From Undaria pinnatifida (taxonomy: Eukaryota; Sar; Phaeophyceae; Laminariales; Alariaceae), in NCBI GenBank assembly GCA_012845835.1, contig JABAKD010000028.1, forward strand, positions 8,745,632 to 8,809,631: a stretch of DNA of 64,000 nt. The letters run 5' to 3'. The notes beneath the pieces were generated by a model, which was not told the DNA's origin, ran no database searches, and worked only from the letters and a program-made list of their open reading frames with translations. The position numbers and the translations under genes are program-made. Position 1 is the stretch's first letter, and the number at the start of each line of letters is the position of its first letter. This document shows, one piece after another, positions 44,474 to 56,345 of the stretch.

Positions 44474-44960
44474 ATCGACCTGCCACAACTGTGACAAGAA
44501 GGGGAATTCCGCGCGTAACGGCTGAAAGGTGACGACTAAAAGGACAAGGCGAACCGCGTCAAGAAATCATCTGAGACCCACGAGAAGCAGAAAGATAGTG
44601 TTCCTTCGACGGGTGAGGCAGGACCCAAAGCCGCCGTTGGACAGGAGTTGTGTTTCTCATCTCTCACAGCGATGCATATTGTTGCGAGCAGAGAGGGCCA
44701 CGCCCATCGCAGGACGGCGTTGCTCACGTCGTGTCTGTGCCGAGCGCTAGCTTCCCTCCCGCTACCGACGGGGAGAAGCCATCCCTCAACTTCGATAACG
44801 GCTTACACAGTTCACGCACACGGAACTGGTAGCGGATGGTGGCGGGAAGGGATTGCATTCCAACGCCGAAAGATTCACGATGCTGGTAAAAAGCGACGCG
44901 CCGGATGACTAGGTAGAGGGCGAGCTGGTTCCAGGACTGCGGCCCAGCGTGAGGGACTAC
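44474..44960 (+). pseudogene. Possible retrotransposon gag tail with degenerate zinc knuckle
   Basis: The peptide CHNCDKKGNSARNG near 44480 looks like a CCHC knuckle that has lost its His and last Cys. The following lysine-rich stretch and mixed frames up to 44960 have no firm match. Confidence 0.3.
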
Positions 44961-45341
44961 AAGAACCTGATTGGGAAATCGGTTGGAATTTCATGGGCTC
45001 AGGCCTTGCTGTTTTGCTAAAGGGCCACCTATTTTCCTCACAAGGTCGTTTTTGTTTTCAACATGAATTACCTTGAGCACCGCTACTGCCCAGCTTTCGA
45101 TAACTCTTCGTCTGCTCCCCACCCTGTCCTCTTGAGCAGCAACTATCAACACCGCTGGCCTTGGGTCACCAGTACAGCACCTCTTTCTACACCTGAATGT
45201 ATAGCGAAGCTCAAGAGTCCACCCAGCAATGACTCGAGCGTATGCCTCGAGAGCTGTATTTAGCTGGTTCAACGGCAGCCGGTTTACCCATCGCTCACAC
45301 ACGCTACAGGCTAATAGACACCAACGTGCTTGCTGAAACAG

Positions 45342-45489
45342 GCGCAGAATCACATCGGCGGTATACACGCGTGTGGGATGGCGTTGGCTGCCGAGTCCGC
45401 GACGGGAATACTCTTGGGGATGAGCGTTCCAGACAGCAGGATGCCCCTCTGCAAGAGCATGGCGGTGGACTTTACGAAGATCGCAAAAG
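45342..45489 (+). CDS. Single exon of a DUF4442-type (hotdog-fold) protein
   Basis: Between a possible acceptor (GCTGAAACAG) and a donor (AAAAG before GTACGA), 148 bases encode AQNHIGGIHACGMALAAESA, then GILLGMSVPDSRMPLCKSM and AVDFTKIAK. The N-H-I/L-G-x-x-H-A segment followed by an alanine-rich helix and a beta strand ending KAKG is the signature of the hotdog-fold DUF4442/thioesterase-like group. No partner exons were found upstream or downstream with confidence, so this is either a multi-exon gene with undetected exons or an isolated fragment. Function within the family is not established. Confidence 0.5.
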
Positions 45490-46550
45490 GTACGACGCCC
45501 TGTGTTTTGCTTACAAACCCCACGGTCGTACCAGAAGCAATAGCAATAGCGGAAAGGTTATTTGCTTCATTATCCGCGTATGTTCTAACCCCCCCCCCCC
45601 CCATCTCCCGCCACCGCGTTTACCCAAGAACGAGCACCAAGATGAGCACGAAAAAGAGACGGTCGTGATTTGTGTTTCTGTTTGTGCGTTTTACATTTTG
45701 TTCTGTTGTCGTTTCTTTTTACCCGCTGCCGTGCAATTCGTGTTGGTTCTCGTCGTTCACAGCTTGAAGTGTTTTTGTTGTATCCGCGTTTGGGAAAATA
45801 TGCTACGAAGTGCGATTGCAACACGACCACCACCCAGCCCAGCGCTAGTAGCGCACGCGTACGTGCCCGAATAAGAAACGGCGCCAAACATGCCAGTATT
45901 TTCTTCTAGACGCGTGTGAGAATCGGTGCGAAGTGCGAGCGCGATTCGACCCTGCACAGCACGTAGAAGATTTTCGTCGGGCAGACAACCGCCCTAAGCT
46001 TTCGCTTTCACATATCACACACGGTTCGTAGTCAAGACGCACCTGGTGGTGGACTCAATCGCACCCTTGAGGAGCGAAACGGCCGTGTAATACTCTTTAG
46101 CGATGGTGCGCGTCAATTCCTGGTTCGACAAGAACGGGAAGCGGAGAAAGACATTCGCTTACCGTGCCTTTTACGGCAGAGCAGTTTCGCATATTATCCC
46201 CAAATAATACGTTTTAAACAGAAAGTTACAGTGCGCTTTCGTGGGTTCGATCCAAGAAGCCCGTCTCTGTATCCAGAGGAAATAAACCATAACCTGTGTG
46301 ATTCCTTTATCGCCAACTGGCTTCTTCTACCCCAACTTATGAGACATAACAGTCCCATTGTGTCCGTACCCTGTTTAATTTTTAGGCGTTCAACAATACT
46401 AGTAGCCCTCCGCAGGGCTTGGTTACCCACCGATTGGTTGTCATTAATTCGTAACTCTTGTGTTCCTCCTTTCCGAATTGGCTGCTTCTGTCTCCACTCC
46501 CCGGGTAGAACAACCCAACGATTCTCGTGCCCTATTCAATAGTAAATAGC
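45490..46550. other. No further exon recognised; diverged duplication
   Basis: A poly-C run lies at 45588-45601. A diverged duplication pairs 46290-46400 with 46445-46550 (CGCCAACTGGCTTCTTCT versus CGAATTGGCTGCTTCTGT). No exon could be joined to the DUF4442 exon. Confidence 0.4.
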
Positions 46551-46724
46551 GTCGGCGATTTGGGGGGGGCATTTACCCGTTGTAAAATTCGCCGTGCGCA
46601 GGTCTTGGGGCTCCCATCTATCGATGGACATTGACCGATAGATGGTTTCCCAAGGCCTGCGTAGGGCTAACTCTGCGATGGTTGACGCCCCCCCCCCCCC
46701 CCCCCCCCCCCCGAAATCTTCGAC
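46551..46724. mobile_element. Foldback MITE, about 174 bp, G/C-run termini
   Basis: The whole segment is an imperfect inverted repeat. The outer arms GTCGGCGATTTGGGGGGGGC and the complement of the right end (GTCGAAGATTTCGGGG) match. The inner arms are CGCAGGTCTTGGGGCTCCC with ATCTATCG, enclosing a loop of about 12 bases. The right arm contains a C run of about 25. No coding capacity. The superfamily is unknown. Confidence 0.65.
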
Positions 46725-48915
46725 AGTAATACATATTGGATAGGGCATGACCACAATTGGATTGGTTTGTCCCGGAAGTTTATTCGGTATTTATGTTGAT
46801 GTCGGTGTGTGGTGGTACTTTCCTTCGCGGCGAAACGGTTGAGAAACCTTCAGTTTGTTGTCGTTAGGCGTATTTTTTGGTAAGCATTACATATGCCGCC
46901 GATGTGAGTTCAGGTAAGTTGCGATTTTTCCCCAATTGCCCGCAATACAAATTTACCAACAGACCACCAGATCCCAATCCAACAAATAACTTCCATCAAC
47001 CAATCACAATATCTCTTATGTTTCTTGTGTTAATATACTAAAACATGTGTCTGGTGTTACCAATTACCGGGGGTTTCATGGTTTAGGGTTATTTTCTGTG
47101 TTATGTTTTCATTTCGTTCGTCGAAGGTGGGGTGACGGCGGTCGCGACTTTGACGGAAGAGCAGCTTGCCAATATAGAAGGCACAGAAAAAGGGGAAGCC
47201 AACATTCAGGTGCGCTGGTCCTAATCTTGCCTTCGTCCCGAGAGGAATTCGGTTCGATCGCGAACGTCGACCATCTTATTTTATTTTTCTTTTGGTTGTA
47301 CTTATTTTAGCGCGCTGTATGGAGATAGTGGCTAGCTGAGTTGCTTGTTTACTCTCTATGCAATGCAACGTATCATAGCGCGCTTTGGGTGATCCTCGGA
47401 ACTTGGTTCACCCCGCCGTTATGGACCTGAGACGCTGGGGATGGTTCGACAATCGTTACGGCAATGCTGATGAGGCTCATGAGGACGGTGACGATGACTA
47501 TTTTATATATGATGCTGATGATGGCGTTGATGATGATGTGTGTGTGTGTGTGTGTTCTTCACATTAAACCGTTCTTCTACTCGTCGACATCCAGCACACC
47601 CAGTGTCCGTACTGATTCTTCACCCTAGAAAGATCAGCTCTGTGGTCACGAGCCACGACACAGAGATAATGCATCGTAATGCATTCGACAACGCAATGTC
47701 ATGCCCTAGTACTGGGTACGACAGGCACAACATACATACGTCAGCAACAGAAATACATTGGAAGAGAGAAATACGAAATAAACAAAAACAAAAACAAAAA
47801 CAAAAAACACAAAAAAAATAAAAACAAAGATAAAAATAAAAACAAAAAATGAAACAAACAAAATGAAGGGGAAATCGGAGAAACAACCCAACCGGAAAGG
47901 AGAGCCAAAGCTCGGAAAAGAAACATAATAAAATGAAATATAATAAAGTAAAGTAAAACCAAAATAAGATAATCCGAACACGAGCCAAAAAACCTGGACA
48001 CGCAAGGAGGGAACAAAGGGGAAAAAAATACCCCAGAAAAAGACGAAAGGTGCTATGTACCTACTAGTCGGCCTGGTACCTTGCTACCCTGTCTGCCATC
48101 TCTTTCCTGCCTTCGTCCACCGCGGTCTCCCTTCTATTCCTCCTGTTGCCCCCCCTGCCCCCATTCCCTTGGACGGCTTTCCTTCTACTCTTCCTGTTTC
48201 CCCCCCTCCCCCCTTTGTGTTCTTCTCATTAAACCAAAATACCTTGTAAAAGAGAGAAACAACGAAAGAAACCAAGACAAAATAAATAAATAAATAAATA
48301 AATAAAAAGGGGAACCAAAGCACGGGAGATAGAAACATACCCCGAGCATGAGCCAAAATGGACATGCAAGGGGGAAAGAAAGGGAAAAAAAAGTAGATGG
48401 TATTGATGATGGTTGATGATGCCCGTTGTTAATGAGGATGGTGACGATGACGATGGTGATGAGGATGATGACGATGATGATGACCGTTTGCGGACATGAT
48501 CTGTACCCTCCCCTCACCGCGCTTTGTGGAAGCATGTCTGTTTGGTCGGTGAAAACCAGGCATTGTAAGCATAGTAGGGTCTAAGACTACGACCATTCGT
48601 GAGAATGGGCATACCCTGCGCGCGCGCCCCTCACCCTGCCTGCCTCCGAAAAAAATTGGCTCTAGGGGCAGTTTGCTTTGGACGAATATACCGTTTTGTA
48701 ATTACCTTTCGCGCGCGTCAGACAATCGCCGGACTTGTGGCTGTAAAACGCATGCCGCCGCCACCACCACCAATACGCCATTTCCTGGCAAAGGGTTTAG
48801 TAATTGCACAAACGACGCGCCCAGTGTGAAAATCCGTTTGTTTGTGCTGGGGCAACTGGTTGGTTACGTATGTAGGGAATTCGACTGATCGCACATTCAA
48901 GCGATTTTAACTTTT
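46725..48915. other. No gene; microsatellite-rich
   Basis: It holds a GT run at 47537-47555, an ACAAAA-type A-rich tract at 47774-47870, an AAAT run at 48280-48306 and a GATGAT-type tract at 48400-48485. No protein was recognised. Confidence 0.6.
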
Positions 48916-48979
48916 CTCGGCAGTGGATCAGCTGGTTCCCGTTGACACTCGGCAGTGGGTCAGCTGGTTCCCGTTGACC
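48916..48979 (+). repeat. 32 bp tandem duplication
   Basis: CTCGGCAGTGGATCAGCTGG and the following bases are repeated at 48948 with one substitution. Confidence 0.9.
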
Positions 48980-50239
48980 GACATATGCATATGCCTGGCT
49001 TCAATTTAGACCGACTGATGCGGATGGTTTTTGTTCGTTCATCCAGGCCGTCTGTTCATAATACGAATGAAATGTCCGTCCGGTCATCGGTCGATATGAT
49101 ATGTGCGATCTATCTGACCAAATACCTGAACCAAAACTCTCCTCTTCACTTTCTCGTAGTCCAACCAATTACCCAAACCCAATCTCTGCCCTCGCCCTGC
49201 TCATACTCGTTCTGCATGCTGCCGATTCGCCTCTGACGTGTCGCTCGCGGCGCTTTCTATTTTATAGGTGACTGTTACAGACGAATCTGGGCAGGAACCA
49301 ATTCAAGCACAGTTCGTGTGGGCGTGGATTCCGAAGAGGCGTAAGCCAAAAGGGGGCTTGCCCTAGCTTACGAAACAGGAATAGGCGCATCGGTACAAGG
49401 CGGAAGATGGGATCGTTTGTGCTGACGTTTGTTTGGGCTTGGGCTGTTTGCCTGGGTCGTAGAGCTTAGCCACAGAGTTGTATGGTGGATGGGTGTGGCG
49501 TTGCCGAATTTTGTTGTGGTTCGTTGCCGTTTCTTGTTAGGTCTTGTTTTTTTTACGTCCGCTTAGCGGCGAAATGTATTCCTTGTCTGTGGTGAACTTT
49601 CTGGGTAGGTTTGTCGTATAATTTTCTGCCAAGAAATCCTAATCACACCTTCGCCAACGCGAGCACAAACAACGACTTACCTGTCGTGCAATTCTCCAGT
49701 GCCAACCGGGGTCTCTGAAACGTAATTTCAGTTTATTCCGTTCGTCTCTCTCGCCCCTCGGAGTTTCCCACCGGGGGTGACGTATGCATTTGTTGCTCTC
49801 ACACGACCCCAAACGAATTAATGACGCCCATTCCGTGCCGGCAAATGCACAGCTGACACGCAAAACGGCCTGTGTTATCCCTCAGCCTCTCGGAAGCACT
49901 ATGCGTTAGACCATATCCACCCGCACCCGAACACCGTAATTTTTCCTATCGCCCTCGTACTGTGCCATTTTCGCATTTTTTAACGGGTAATTTACCCGTT
50001 TTGCGACGAAATTGTTTGGTGGCCCGTGGCTGACCAAGTGGTAAGCCCGACTGAAGGATATATCTATATTTTCAGTCGCTGACCTCATGTATACCTCTTT
50101 CATACCAGTTGCATAACTAGTGCCTCATGGTTCCGTAAGCTACTGGTAAGGGCTTGCACAAACAACTTGTATCCAGCTGAACCCCAATTATTCCGGTAAT
50201 TTGGGTCCTTCGGTGTAGTAGCTGAAATCACTGTCTCAT
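48980..50239. other. No gene recognised
   Basis: Short frames only. A segment near 49890-49930 is superficially tRNA-like on the minus strand but lacks a T arm. Confidence 0.5.
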
Positions 50240-50710
50240 GTGGTGAATGTGGTACTACTCTGCCGATATTTCCGAGTTGACTTAGAGCAGTACTACCGAT
50301 ATTTCCGAACGAATCAGGTACTGGGCTGCCGGCGAAAAGATCGTTATATAACGAAAACTCGTCCCACCGGGGTAGGCCTTAAATCAGTACCCCCTCCCCC
50401 TCGGTCACGGCGGCGTCTCAGGGACGTGTCGGTTGACGAATCCCCGTATTATATGCCGTACGTGCCTGCCGCATCGTCTATCCAATTTGCGGGTACCCCG
50501 GAAGACATGACATCTGGGACGCGTCCCCCTTTCCTGCCGAGCGTCAAAACGGCGGCAACTATCACCCTTAGGGCAGCCTGTCGCTCTCTGCTCTCTGCTC
50601 CAACTGACGTCGTCTTGACGCTAACCGTTAACAAGGACCAGGCAGTCCGCGAAACGTACCCTACAGAAATGCCAGGTAATATACCCGCAAAAGCGTGGGT
50701 GAAGCTCTAG
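50240..50710 (+). CDS. Uncharacterised 156-codon frame
   Basis: The frame opens at ATG or GTG near 50240 and ends at 50710. It has protein-like composition in its second half (DVVLTLTVNKDQAVRETYPT). Near the start there is a short duplication of CCGATATTTCCGA. I do not recognise the product. It could be an exon or a chance frame. Confidence 0.2.
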   Translation: MVNVVLLCRYFRVDLEQYYRYFRTNQVLGCRRKDRYITKTRPTGVGLKSVPPPPRSRRRLRDVSVDESPYYMPYVPAASSIQFAGTPEDMTSGTRPPFLPSVKTAATITLRAACRSLLSAPTDVVLTLTVNKDQAVRETYPTEMPGNIPAKAWVKL

Positions 50711-52339
50711 TGATGAACACACAACTCGGGCTAGGCATCACGATCCTTGGACTATGCGGGCAGAGATACAGTTTGCAACATAAGAACCACAGACAACGCA
50801 CTGCGCCGATGTATCCATATAAAACTAAACGCGGACGGCGCCAAAGGAGCTGAAACTTCGTGAGGGGCAGTAAGGTTATGAAATATGCCCAATGCAGCAA
50901 AGGTTGGGGTTTCAGGGTGGCCTGAACCGAGCATCTCGAAGATGGGAAAAGCGAGAGGGTTCCCCTACCAGTGAACCCAATCGGACACGGACGAGCGTAC
51001 CACCACGTTTTCAGAACATAGGTCTGGATGATACCTTATTCGGACTCAAGCCCTAGGTAGGAGCGTCAGTATTAACTTCGGTGTATTTCGCGCTCAAAGC
51101 CGAGCCACACCATGCTCACCGTCCATGTGGCGTACCTTCGTGCGATATTTCCCCTCTCCTCCGGCAAGTGTGCAATACTGCTACACCCGCTCCGCTTCGT
51201 GTTCCTTCCTCGACCAGCACCCGAAGGGGAAACGTGCGTGCCATGTATGTGCTGTGCTTTCTTGTGACATAAACCTAGTTGGCATCCAACACTAAACTAC
51301 AATTTGAACCGGGAATGACAGACAGACGGACGGACAAGCGTGGTACTAAATACGTACTTTTATACGGTGGTTACATTTCGCGTAGGATATGTTTTTCTAC
51401 TTGCTGTAGGATACCATGCGTGCGTGCAAAAGGCGGTGATGATCACGCCGACTACGACGCATCGTCACCTACTCCCCCGCCACAAGAGAAATGATTGGTA
51501 CGAAAAAAAAAGTACATGAGTCCATTAAACTGCTGGTACTGCACCATAAAGTAAGCGAATTTCGCATAAATATGACGCTTGGAACTCAAAAAATAATTTA
51601 AAGAGGCTAAAGACCGGTGAGAATGAAAGGCCAAAAATTTGAAACTCCCGAAGATCCCAGCTAAACTTTGCCTGAACGGTCGCCTATGGACCCAATTTGG
51701 TGGAATTATTTTTTGAAACTTTCCAGAATTCCGGAAAAAAACGATGTCTCGCGACGATCTTGGCCAACATCGACCTGAGAATTTCTCAAGCAGATCTTGG
51801 ATTAGACGCGGCGCAATTTCGTGTTCTCCACACACTTCGTTCGACGAAATCAAGGACAGCGTCGTGAACTCTGAACGTGGCAAGCTCGTTACGGGCTCCG
51901 ACCCCCCCTTGATGTAGAGCGCTCACTCTGCGGCCGTTGATTTGTGGCGGGCACCGATCGGGCTTCTGTTAAAAACACATTTGGTGGCTGGTGTGTAGAA
52001 AACTGAGACAAAAACTCTCTATCGTTAACCAACGGGCGAAAAACAGAATTTTGAGAGGATGTGACGGAAGACCACAAGACAGCACAAGCAACCTCTCACG
52101 CCCTAGGGCATGGATCGAGATGAACTTATCAGCGCTGTCACCTACACTCATGTGGCCTTGTCCGGAACAAAGAGGAATGACCATGGGTTGTCTCTATCTC
52201 GAGATCGAAGGTCAATCGTGTTTGGTGGGCAGTGTTGATCAAGGCTTGATGAAAAATAGACAAATTGACCTGTTGGACCGCATGACAAAAAAAAGAGCCA
52301 GAAAAAAAAACGTTTTTTTTGTCATATTTTCCCCATAGC
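50711..52339. other. No gene recognised
   Basis: Frames on both strands (for example minus 51883-51452) show no domain. A short GACA/GACG run lies at 51317-51337. Confidence 0.45.
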
Positions 52340-52344
52340 GACGT

Positions 52345-52571
52345 GTTAAGGAATTAGTGGGGTATTAGTCCGTTTGACCACTTGCAAAAGGTGAACCAGC
52401 AACTTACCCAAACTAAGCCTTATAACACTCTTCCCCCCTGAGACGACGGGATACCAGGTCGGCCAAATATACCGGCGGACCTGTCAATTATCCAAGCCGT
52501 TTCCTTTCCTGGGTATACCGGGGAGAGCATTTTTCAAGTTCGACGTGGGGAAGGTCTGAAAAAGTTTATTA
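52345..52571 (+). repeat. Repeat module A, copy 1 (possible LTR)
   Basis: The sequence begins TGTTAAGGAATTAGTGGGGT and matches 56142-56345 nearly throughout (TCCGTTTGACCACTTGCAAA, GATACCAGGTCGG, CCTGGGTATACCGGGGAGAG). It ends immediately before a tRNA-3'-end-like sequence at 52572, the arrangement expected of an LTR and its primer site. Confidence 0.55.
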
Positions 52572-52630
52572 TGGTTGATGTGGGATTTGAACCCACGACC
52601 CAAAAAACCCATGGTCTGTCGACGACGCCA
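52572..52630 (-). other. tRNA 3'-end-like segment including CCA; possible extended primer-binding site
   Basis: On the minus strand the sequence ends GTGGGTTCAAATCCCAC followed by ATCAACCA. This is a T arm with a 5 bp stem and the TTCAAAT loop, an acceptor strand and an encoded CCA. The upstream part does not fold into a normal anticodon arm. As nuclear tRNA genes do not encode CCA, it is more likely complementary to a tRNA (a retroelement primer site with unusually long complementarity) than a tRNA gene. Confidence 0.45.
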
Positions 52631-52633
52631 TTT

Positions 52634-52720
52634 GTTAAGGAATTAGTGAGGTATTAGTCCGTTTGACCACTTGCAAAAGATTAACCAGTAGCTTACCCAA
52701 ACTAAGCCTTATAACACTAG
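52634..52720 (+). repeat. Repeat module A, copy 2, truncated
   Basis: TGTTAAGGAATTAGTGAGGT begins a second copy of module A only 60 bp after the first. After CTTATAACACTA it switches to module B. Confidence 0.75.
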
Positions 52721-53110
52721 CCAGACGGTTAGAGGTGTGGGAGTGGGTATTGAGGAGCCGCATCTTCGACTCATGGTCTAGTTCGTGGAACCGGAGTTTC
52801 CCCGAATCTCCCATATTTCTGCATATGCGATTCATCAGGGTGGGCTAGTGTTAAGATACGGCCTCGAAAGGGCTGTAATTATCCGAATTTGATATCATTT
52901 GGATGGGTTTCGAATGATAAGGTTGGTGTTTTATATTCGGGAAAGTTAGGAATTAGATCGGAGGCACGTGCCTCCGATCTCAGAAGCTATCCGGGGCTCT
53001 GGTTGAATCGAATAAAACTACGTCTCTACAGTACGAAGGAAAAGAAAGTGAGTACTCTCCGAGGACCTGCTCAATTGGCAGAGCTGCAGGGGGCACTCTG
53101 TGTCCCCACC
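52721..53110 (+). repeat. Repeat module B, copy 1, with a 26 bp perfect palindrome
   Basis: It matches 55400-55800: GCCGCATCTTCGAC, CGGAGTTTCC, TTTCTGCATATGCG, GAAAGTGAGT, GAGGACCTGCTCAA. The palindrome AGATCGGAGGCACGTGCCTC and the next six bases lie at 52956-52981. Confidence 0.8.
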
Positions 53111-55399
53111 AATAACTTTACAGACGTCACCCGGAATATTTCAGCAAATAACGCCCGGAAAAGTTTGCAAAATTTTAGGCCAAACGATCGGCTTTCCATT
53201 GTCATAGGCAAAACAGAGTTGACGATTTCCGCATCGGTAATTAGATATGACACTGCACACCCGGGCACACACGCTACGGTAAAGGGGCACGAATTTTGTT
53301 CTGAACCTCCTCACTGAAGAGCTCAATTCCTCACTAGGACAACTCATGTTGAGCAAACTGAAAGAGCAACCAGGTTACCAAAACCCATGGCCTAGATGCA
53401 GATTATACTCACATTGAAAACGAGAATGACATTCCGACGAGCTTAGGTTAAGAAGCCTCGTCGTTCAGAAAACATTTTTGCCGAAAACAAATGTACCTCT
53501 ATCGTTACACGCGTCCCCGGGCGCTGCTGGGGTATGGGGTGATACCGTTAGGACCGGAACTGCACTCCAAAATAATAATGGGACAATGCAATCAAAAGCA
53601 CGATATCACTCAGTAGTACTTACCGGTACTGCAGAGCGCTCGCGCTAGACGGTTGATAAGGTCGCGGTTCTGGGCTTTGCGCCTGGTCCCAGCAGGTTAA
53701 AAAAACAACAACAATCCACGGCAATAACCAGAGCAACAGCAAAAGCAGCATCAACCACAAACCACTCTTTTTATGCTGCGATTGGTTGTGGTGCTCAGAG
53801 GCCATCGCTGTGCATGCTTTATTATCATACTTTCGACCAACTATTAATAGTATTAGACTAGACTAAACTATACTAAACACTTCCCATTTACAAAAGGAAG
53901 AGTGCAAAAAAGTGAAAAGTGAAAACGCTAACAGCTGTACACCCGTGCATAAACACTGCTCTCTCGTACACGCACGTCGTCCCCCGTGCTTACAAGACTC
54001 AACAGCTTAACAACGCTGCTGGTAACCTGGAAGTTTGGGCAATCCATCGCTGAACTAGATGGAAATTTCGGCGGAATTTAAGGTGTTGCCGAGTCTTGCC
54101 AGGTCCTAATGTACAAAGTCTTAAGGCACCTAGGCGAGTCACAGCTAGATCCGCGGAAATAGCATTGCTGAGGTGCGACTCGCTGCCGTAACATGATGAA
54201 CCCAGGAGATACAGGCTGGTGACCCGGGAGATACAGGATGGTAAGCATGGCCCAGAAAAAATAAAATATTATAGGAAGTGGTGATAACGTACGGGCTGCG
54301 ATGAGAGAGCCAGGCTCGCTGAGGGAGGAATCACGCCGGCGCACAAGTGATGAGGTCGAAAAGTGAGCACACGTCCTTGTTAACAACCGTTTTTCCGAGG
54401 TGAGGTGAGCATCTCTCGTGTGTGTTGTGTCGTGACCGTGAAGGTTTGCGCTGACCATTCTGTCGCAGAAAGGAGACGGTTGTGATAGGACAGGGAATTT
54501 GGATTGGAACACGGTGGTGAGAGGAGTACAGGTTGCAACAGGAGCCCTGAGTGTGCTGTACGTCTTAGGTTACATGCTGAAATCATGGCATCTGATCATC
54601 TAGGCAAATTGAATAGCGCAAATGTATTCGGTACAGAGAGTACAGAGAATCTCCGACTTTGATCCGATCAGGAGCTTTTGTGCTCATTCCCTGACGACGG
54701 TGTGGGAGTAGCGAGCGTGGAGCATGAAGCGCAGAGGTAGGCACACCGAACGTTGCTGACCTGGGAAGAGGTAAGTATCTCGCGTAGGTATTACAAGCTA
54801 GGTGTAACTACTAGACTATATAGCAAGGGTCAGAGATAGACTTTTGAAAACAAAGCCATGTGCTGCTAGTCTTGTTTTAGTCGCGAATTACGATCTGCAT
54901 TTCTATTTAACTAGAGATGCTGGTTGAACGTACTGTTTTATATGCGTTGTCATAATGAGGAGCAGAGTTCAGAGCGAAGCCACGAAGTCTCTCTGTATCT
55001 AACGGGTCAGTTGTGGCCTGGGGCCAATGAGAAAATTCCAAGAACGTTTGCCAACAGCGTGGGCTATTTAATTTAACCATTGTTTCCTCCGTTGTGTGCG
55101 TGTATGTTAAGTTACGGCCTTGAAAGGCCTGCATTTTCTCATCTAACCCCCGCCACGCCAATGGTCCGCGGGGGAGTTTTGGCATGACTTCTCCCTTTTT
55201 ATTAGCGCCTGTGTCCCCCCTCCTTTCGACAAGGGTTTGCCTTGTCATAGTGCCTTTTCTGTGGTTTGTTTGCTCTGCAGCCTTTTCTGCTTCCCCCCCC
55301 CCGCCACACCGGCGGTACGCGACAGGTTTTTGATGGGTGGTTTGCCTTGTTGTAGGGTCTGCGTTTCGTTCAACTGCTTTTCTTCGCGTTTTCCTGGCT
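53111..55399. other. No gene recognised between repeat modules
   Basis: The minus frame 54512-54078 and shorter frames show no domain. A small duplication GGGAGATACAGG lies near 54205-54238. The segment near 55110 repeats TTAAGTTACGGCCTTGAAAG, a piece of module B. Confidence 0.45.
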
Positions 55400-55800
55400 C
55401 CATAGCCAGGCCGTTAGAGGTGTGGGGGTGGGTTTTGAGAAGCCGCATCTTCGACCCATGGTCTAATTTGTAGAACCGGAGTTTCCAAGAATCTCCCATA
55501 TTTCTGCATATGCGGCTCATCAGGGTGGGCTAGCGTTAAGGTACGGCCTTGAAAGGCCTGCAATTATCTGATTTGTTAGGTAATTTGCCGTTTTTGTATG
55601 ATAGGTTGACGTTATCTATTCGGGGTAGTCAGGAAATGAAACCGAGGCATGCGCCTCGGTTCTCAGTTGCTATCCGGGGCTCTATGGTAATAATGGAGCT
55701 GCTTCTCTACTGCGTCTAAGAAAGTGAGTGCTCACCGAGGACCTGCTCAATAGGCAGACCTGCAAGGGACACTCTGTGCCCCCACCCTATAACTTTCAAG
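55400..55800 (+). repeat. Repeat module B, copy 2, with a matching hairpin
   Basis: It aligns with 52721-53110. Its hairpin is AACCGAGGCATGCGCCTCGG with TT, at the same position as the palindrome of copy 1 but with different paired bases. Confidence 0.8.
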
Positions 55801-56141
55801 ATGTACGTGTGTGTACGTGTGGGGTGTGTTAGTCGACGTTTGGCCCGAGCACACCACCAACTCGGATCCGATCTTGGCCGCGAGGGCGGCTAAAGAGGCC
55901 CCCATTTATGTCGGCCATCCACCTCTGCCCGCGTCCAAAGCCGTTTTGAGTTCGTCGAGATTGCTCGTGATACATATGTCCTCTAAATGCACCAGGAACC
56001 AGAAGTCACAGCTAGGGCGCTACGACCGTGTAGCTCGTGTAGAGGCACTATATATGTACAAGAATATTGGGGATGTCCAGCTAACTCACCTGGGCATCAT
56101 CTGGTGGCTACGTGTGAATACGTTGAACACGTACATGAACG

Positions 56142-56345
56142 CGTTAAGGAATTAACTGGGTATTAGTCCGTTTGACCACTTGCAAAAGGCTAACCAATAG
56201 TTTCACCCAAACTAAGCCTAATAACACTCTCCCCCACAAACGGCAGGATACCAGGTCGGCCGGGTATACGGGCGGACCTGTCAATATCCAAGCCGTTTCA
56301 TTTCCTGGGTATACCGGGGAGAGTATTTTTCAAGTTCGACATGGA
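56142..56345 (+). repeat. Repeat module A, copy 3, joined to a DIRS-like RNase H
   Basis: It matches 52345-52550 and ends at TTCAAGTTCGACATGG, right where the RNase H-like coding sequence begins. The junction suggests that the 5' part of the DIRS-like element was replaced by this module. Confidence 0.75.

Noticed and set aside
49889-49960. tRNA-like D-arm and anticodon-like stem on the minus strand
   Set aside because: No T arm or acceptor pairing can be found.
50030-50100. tRNA-like sequence around GTGGCTGACCAAGTGGTAAG
   Set aside because: It lacks the TTCRA loop and a matching acceptor stem.
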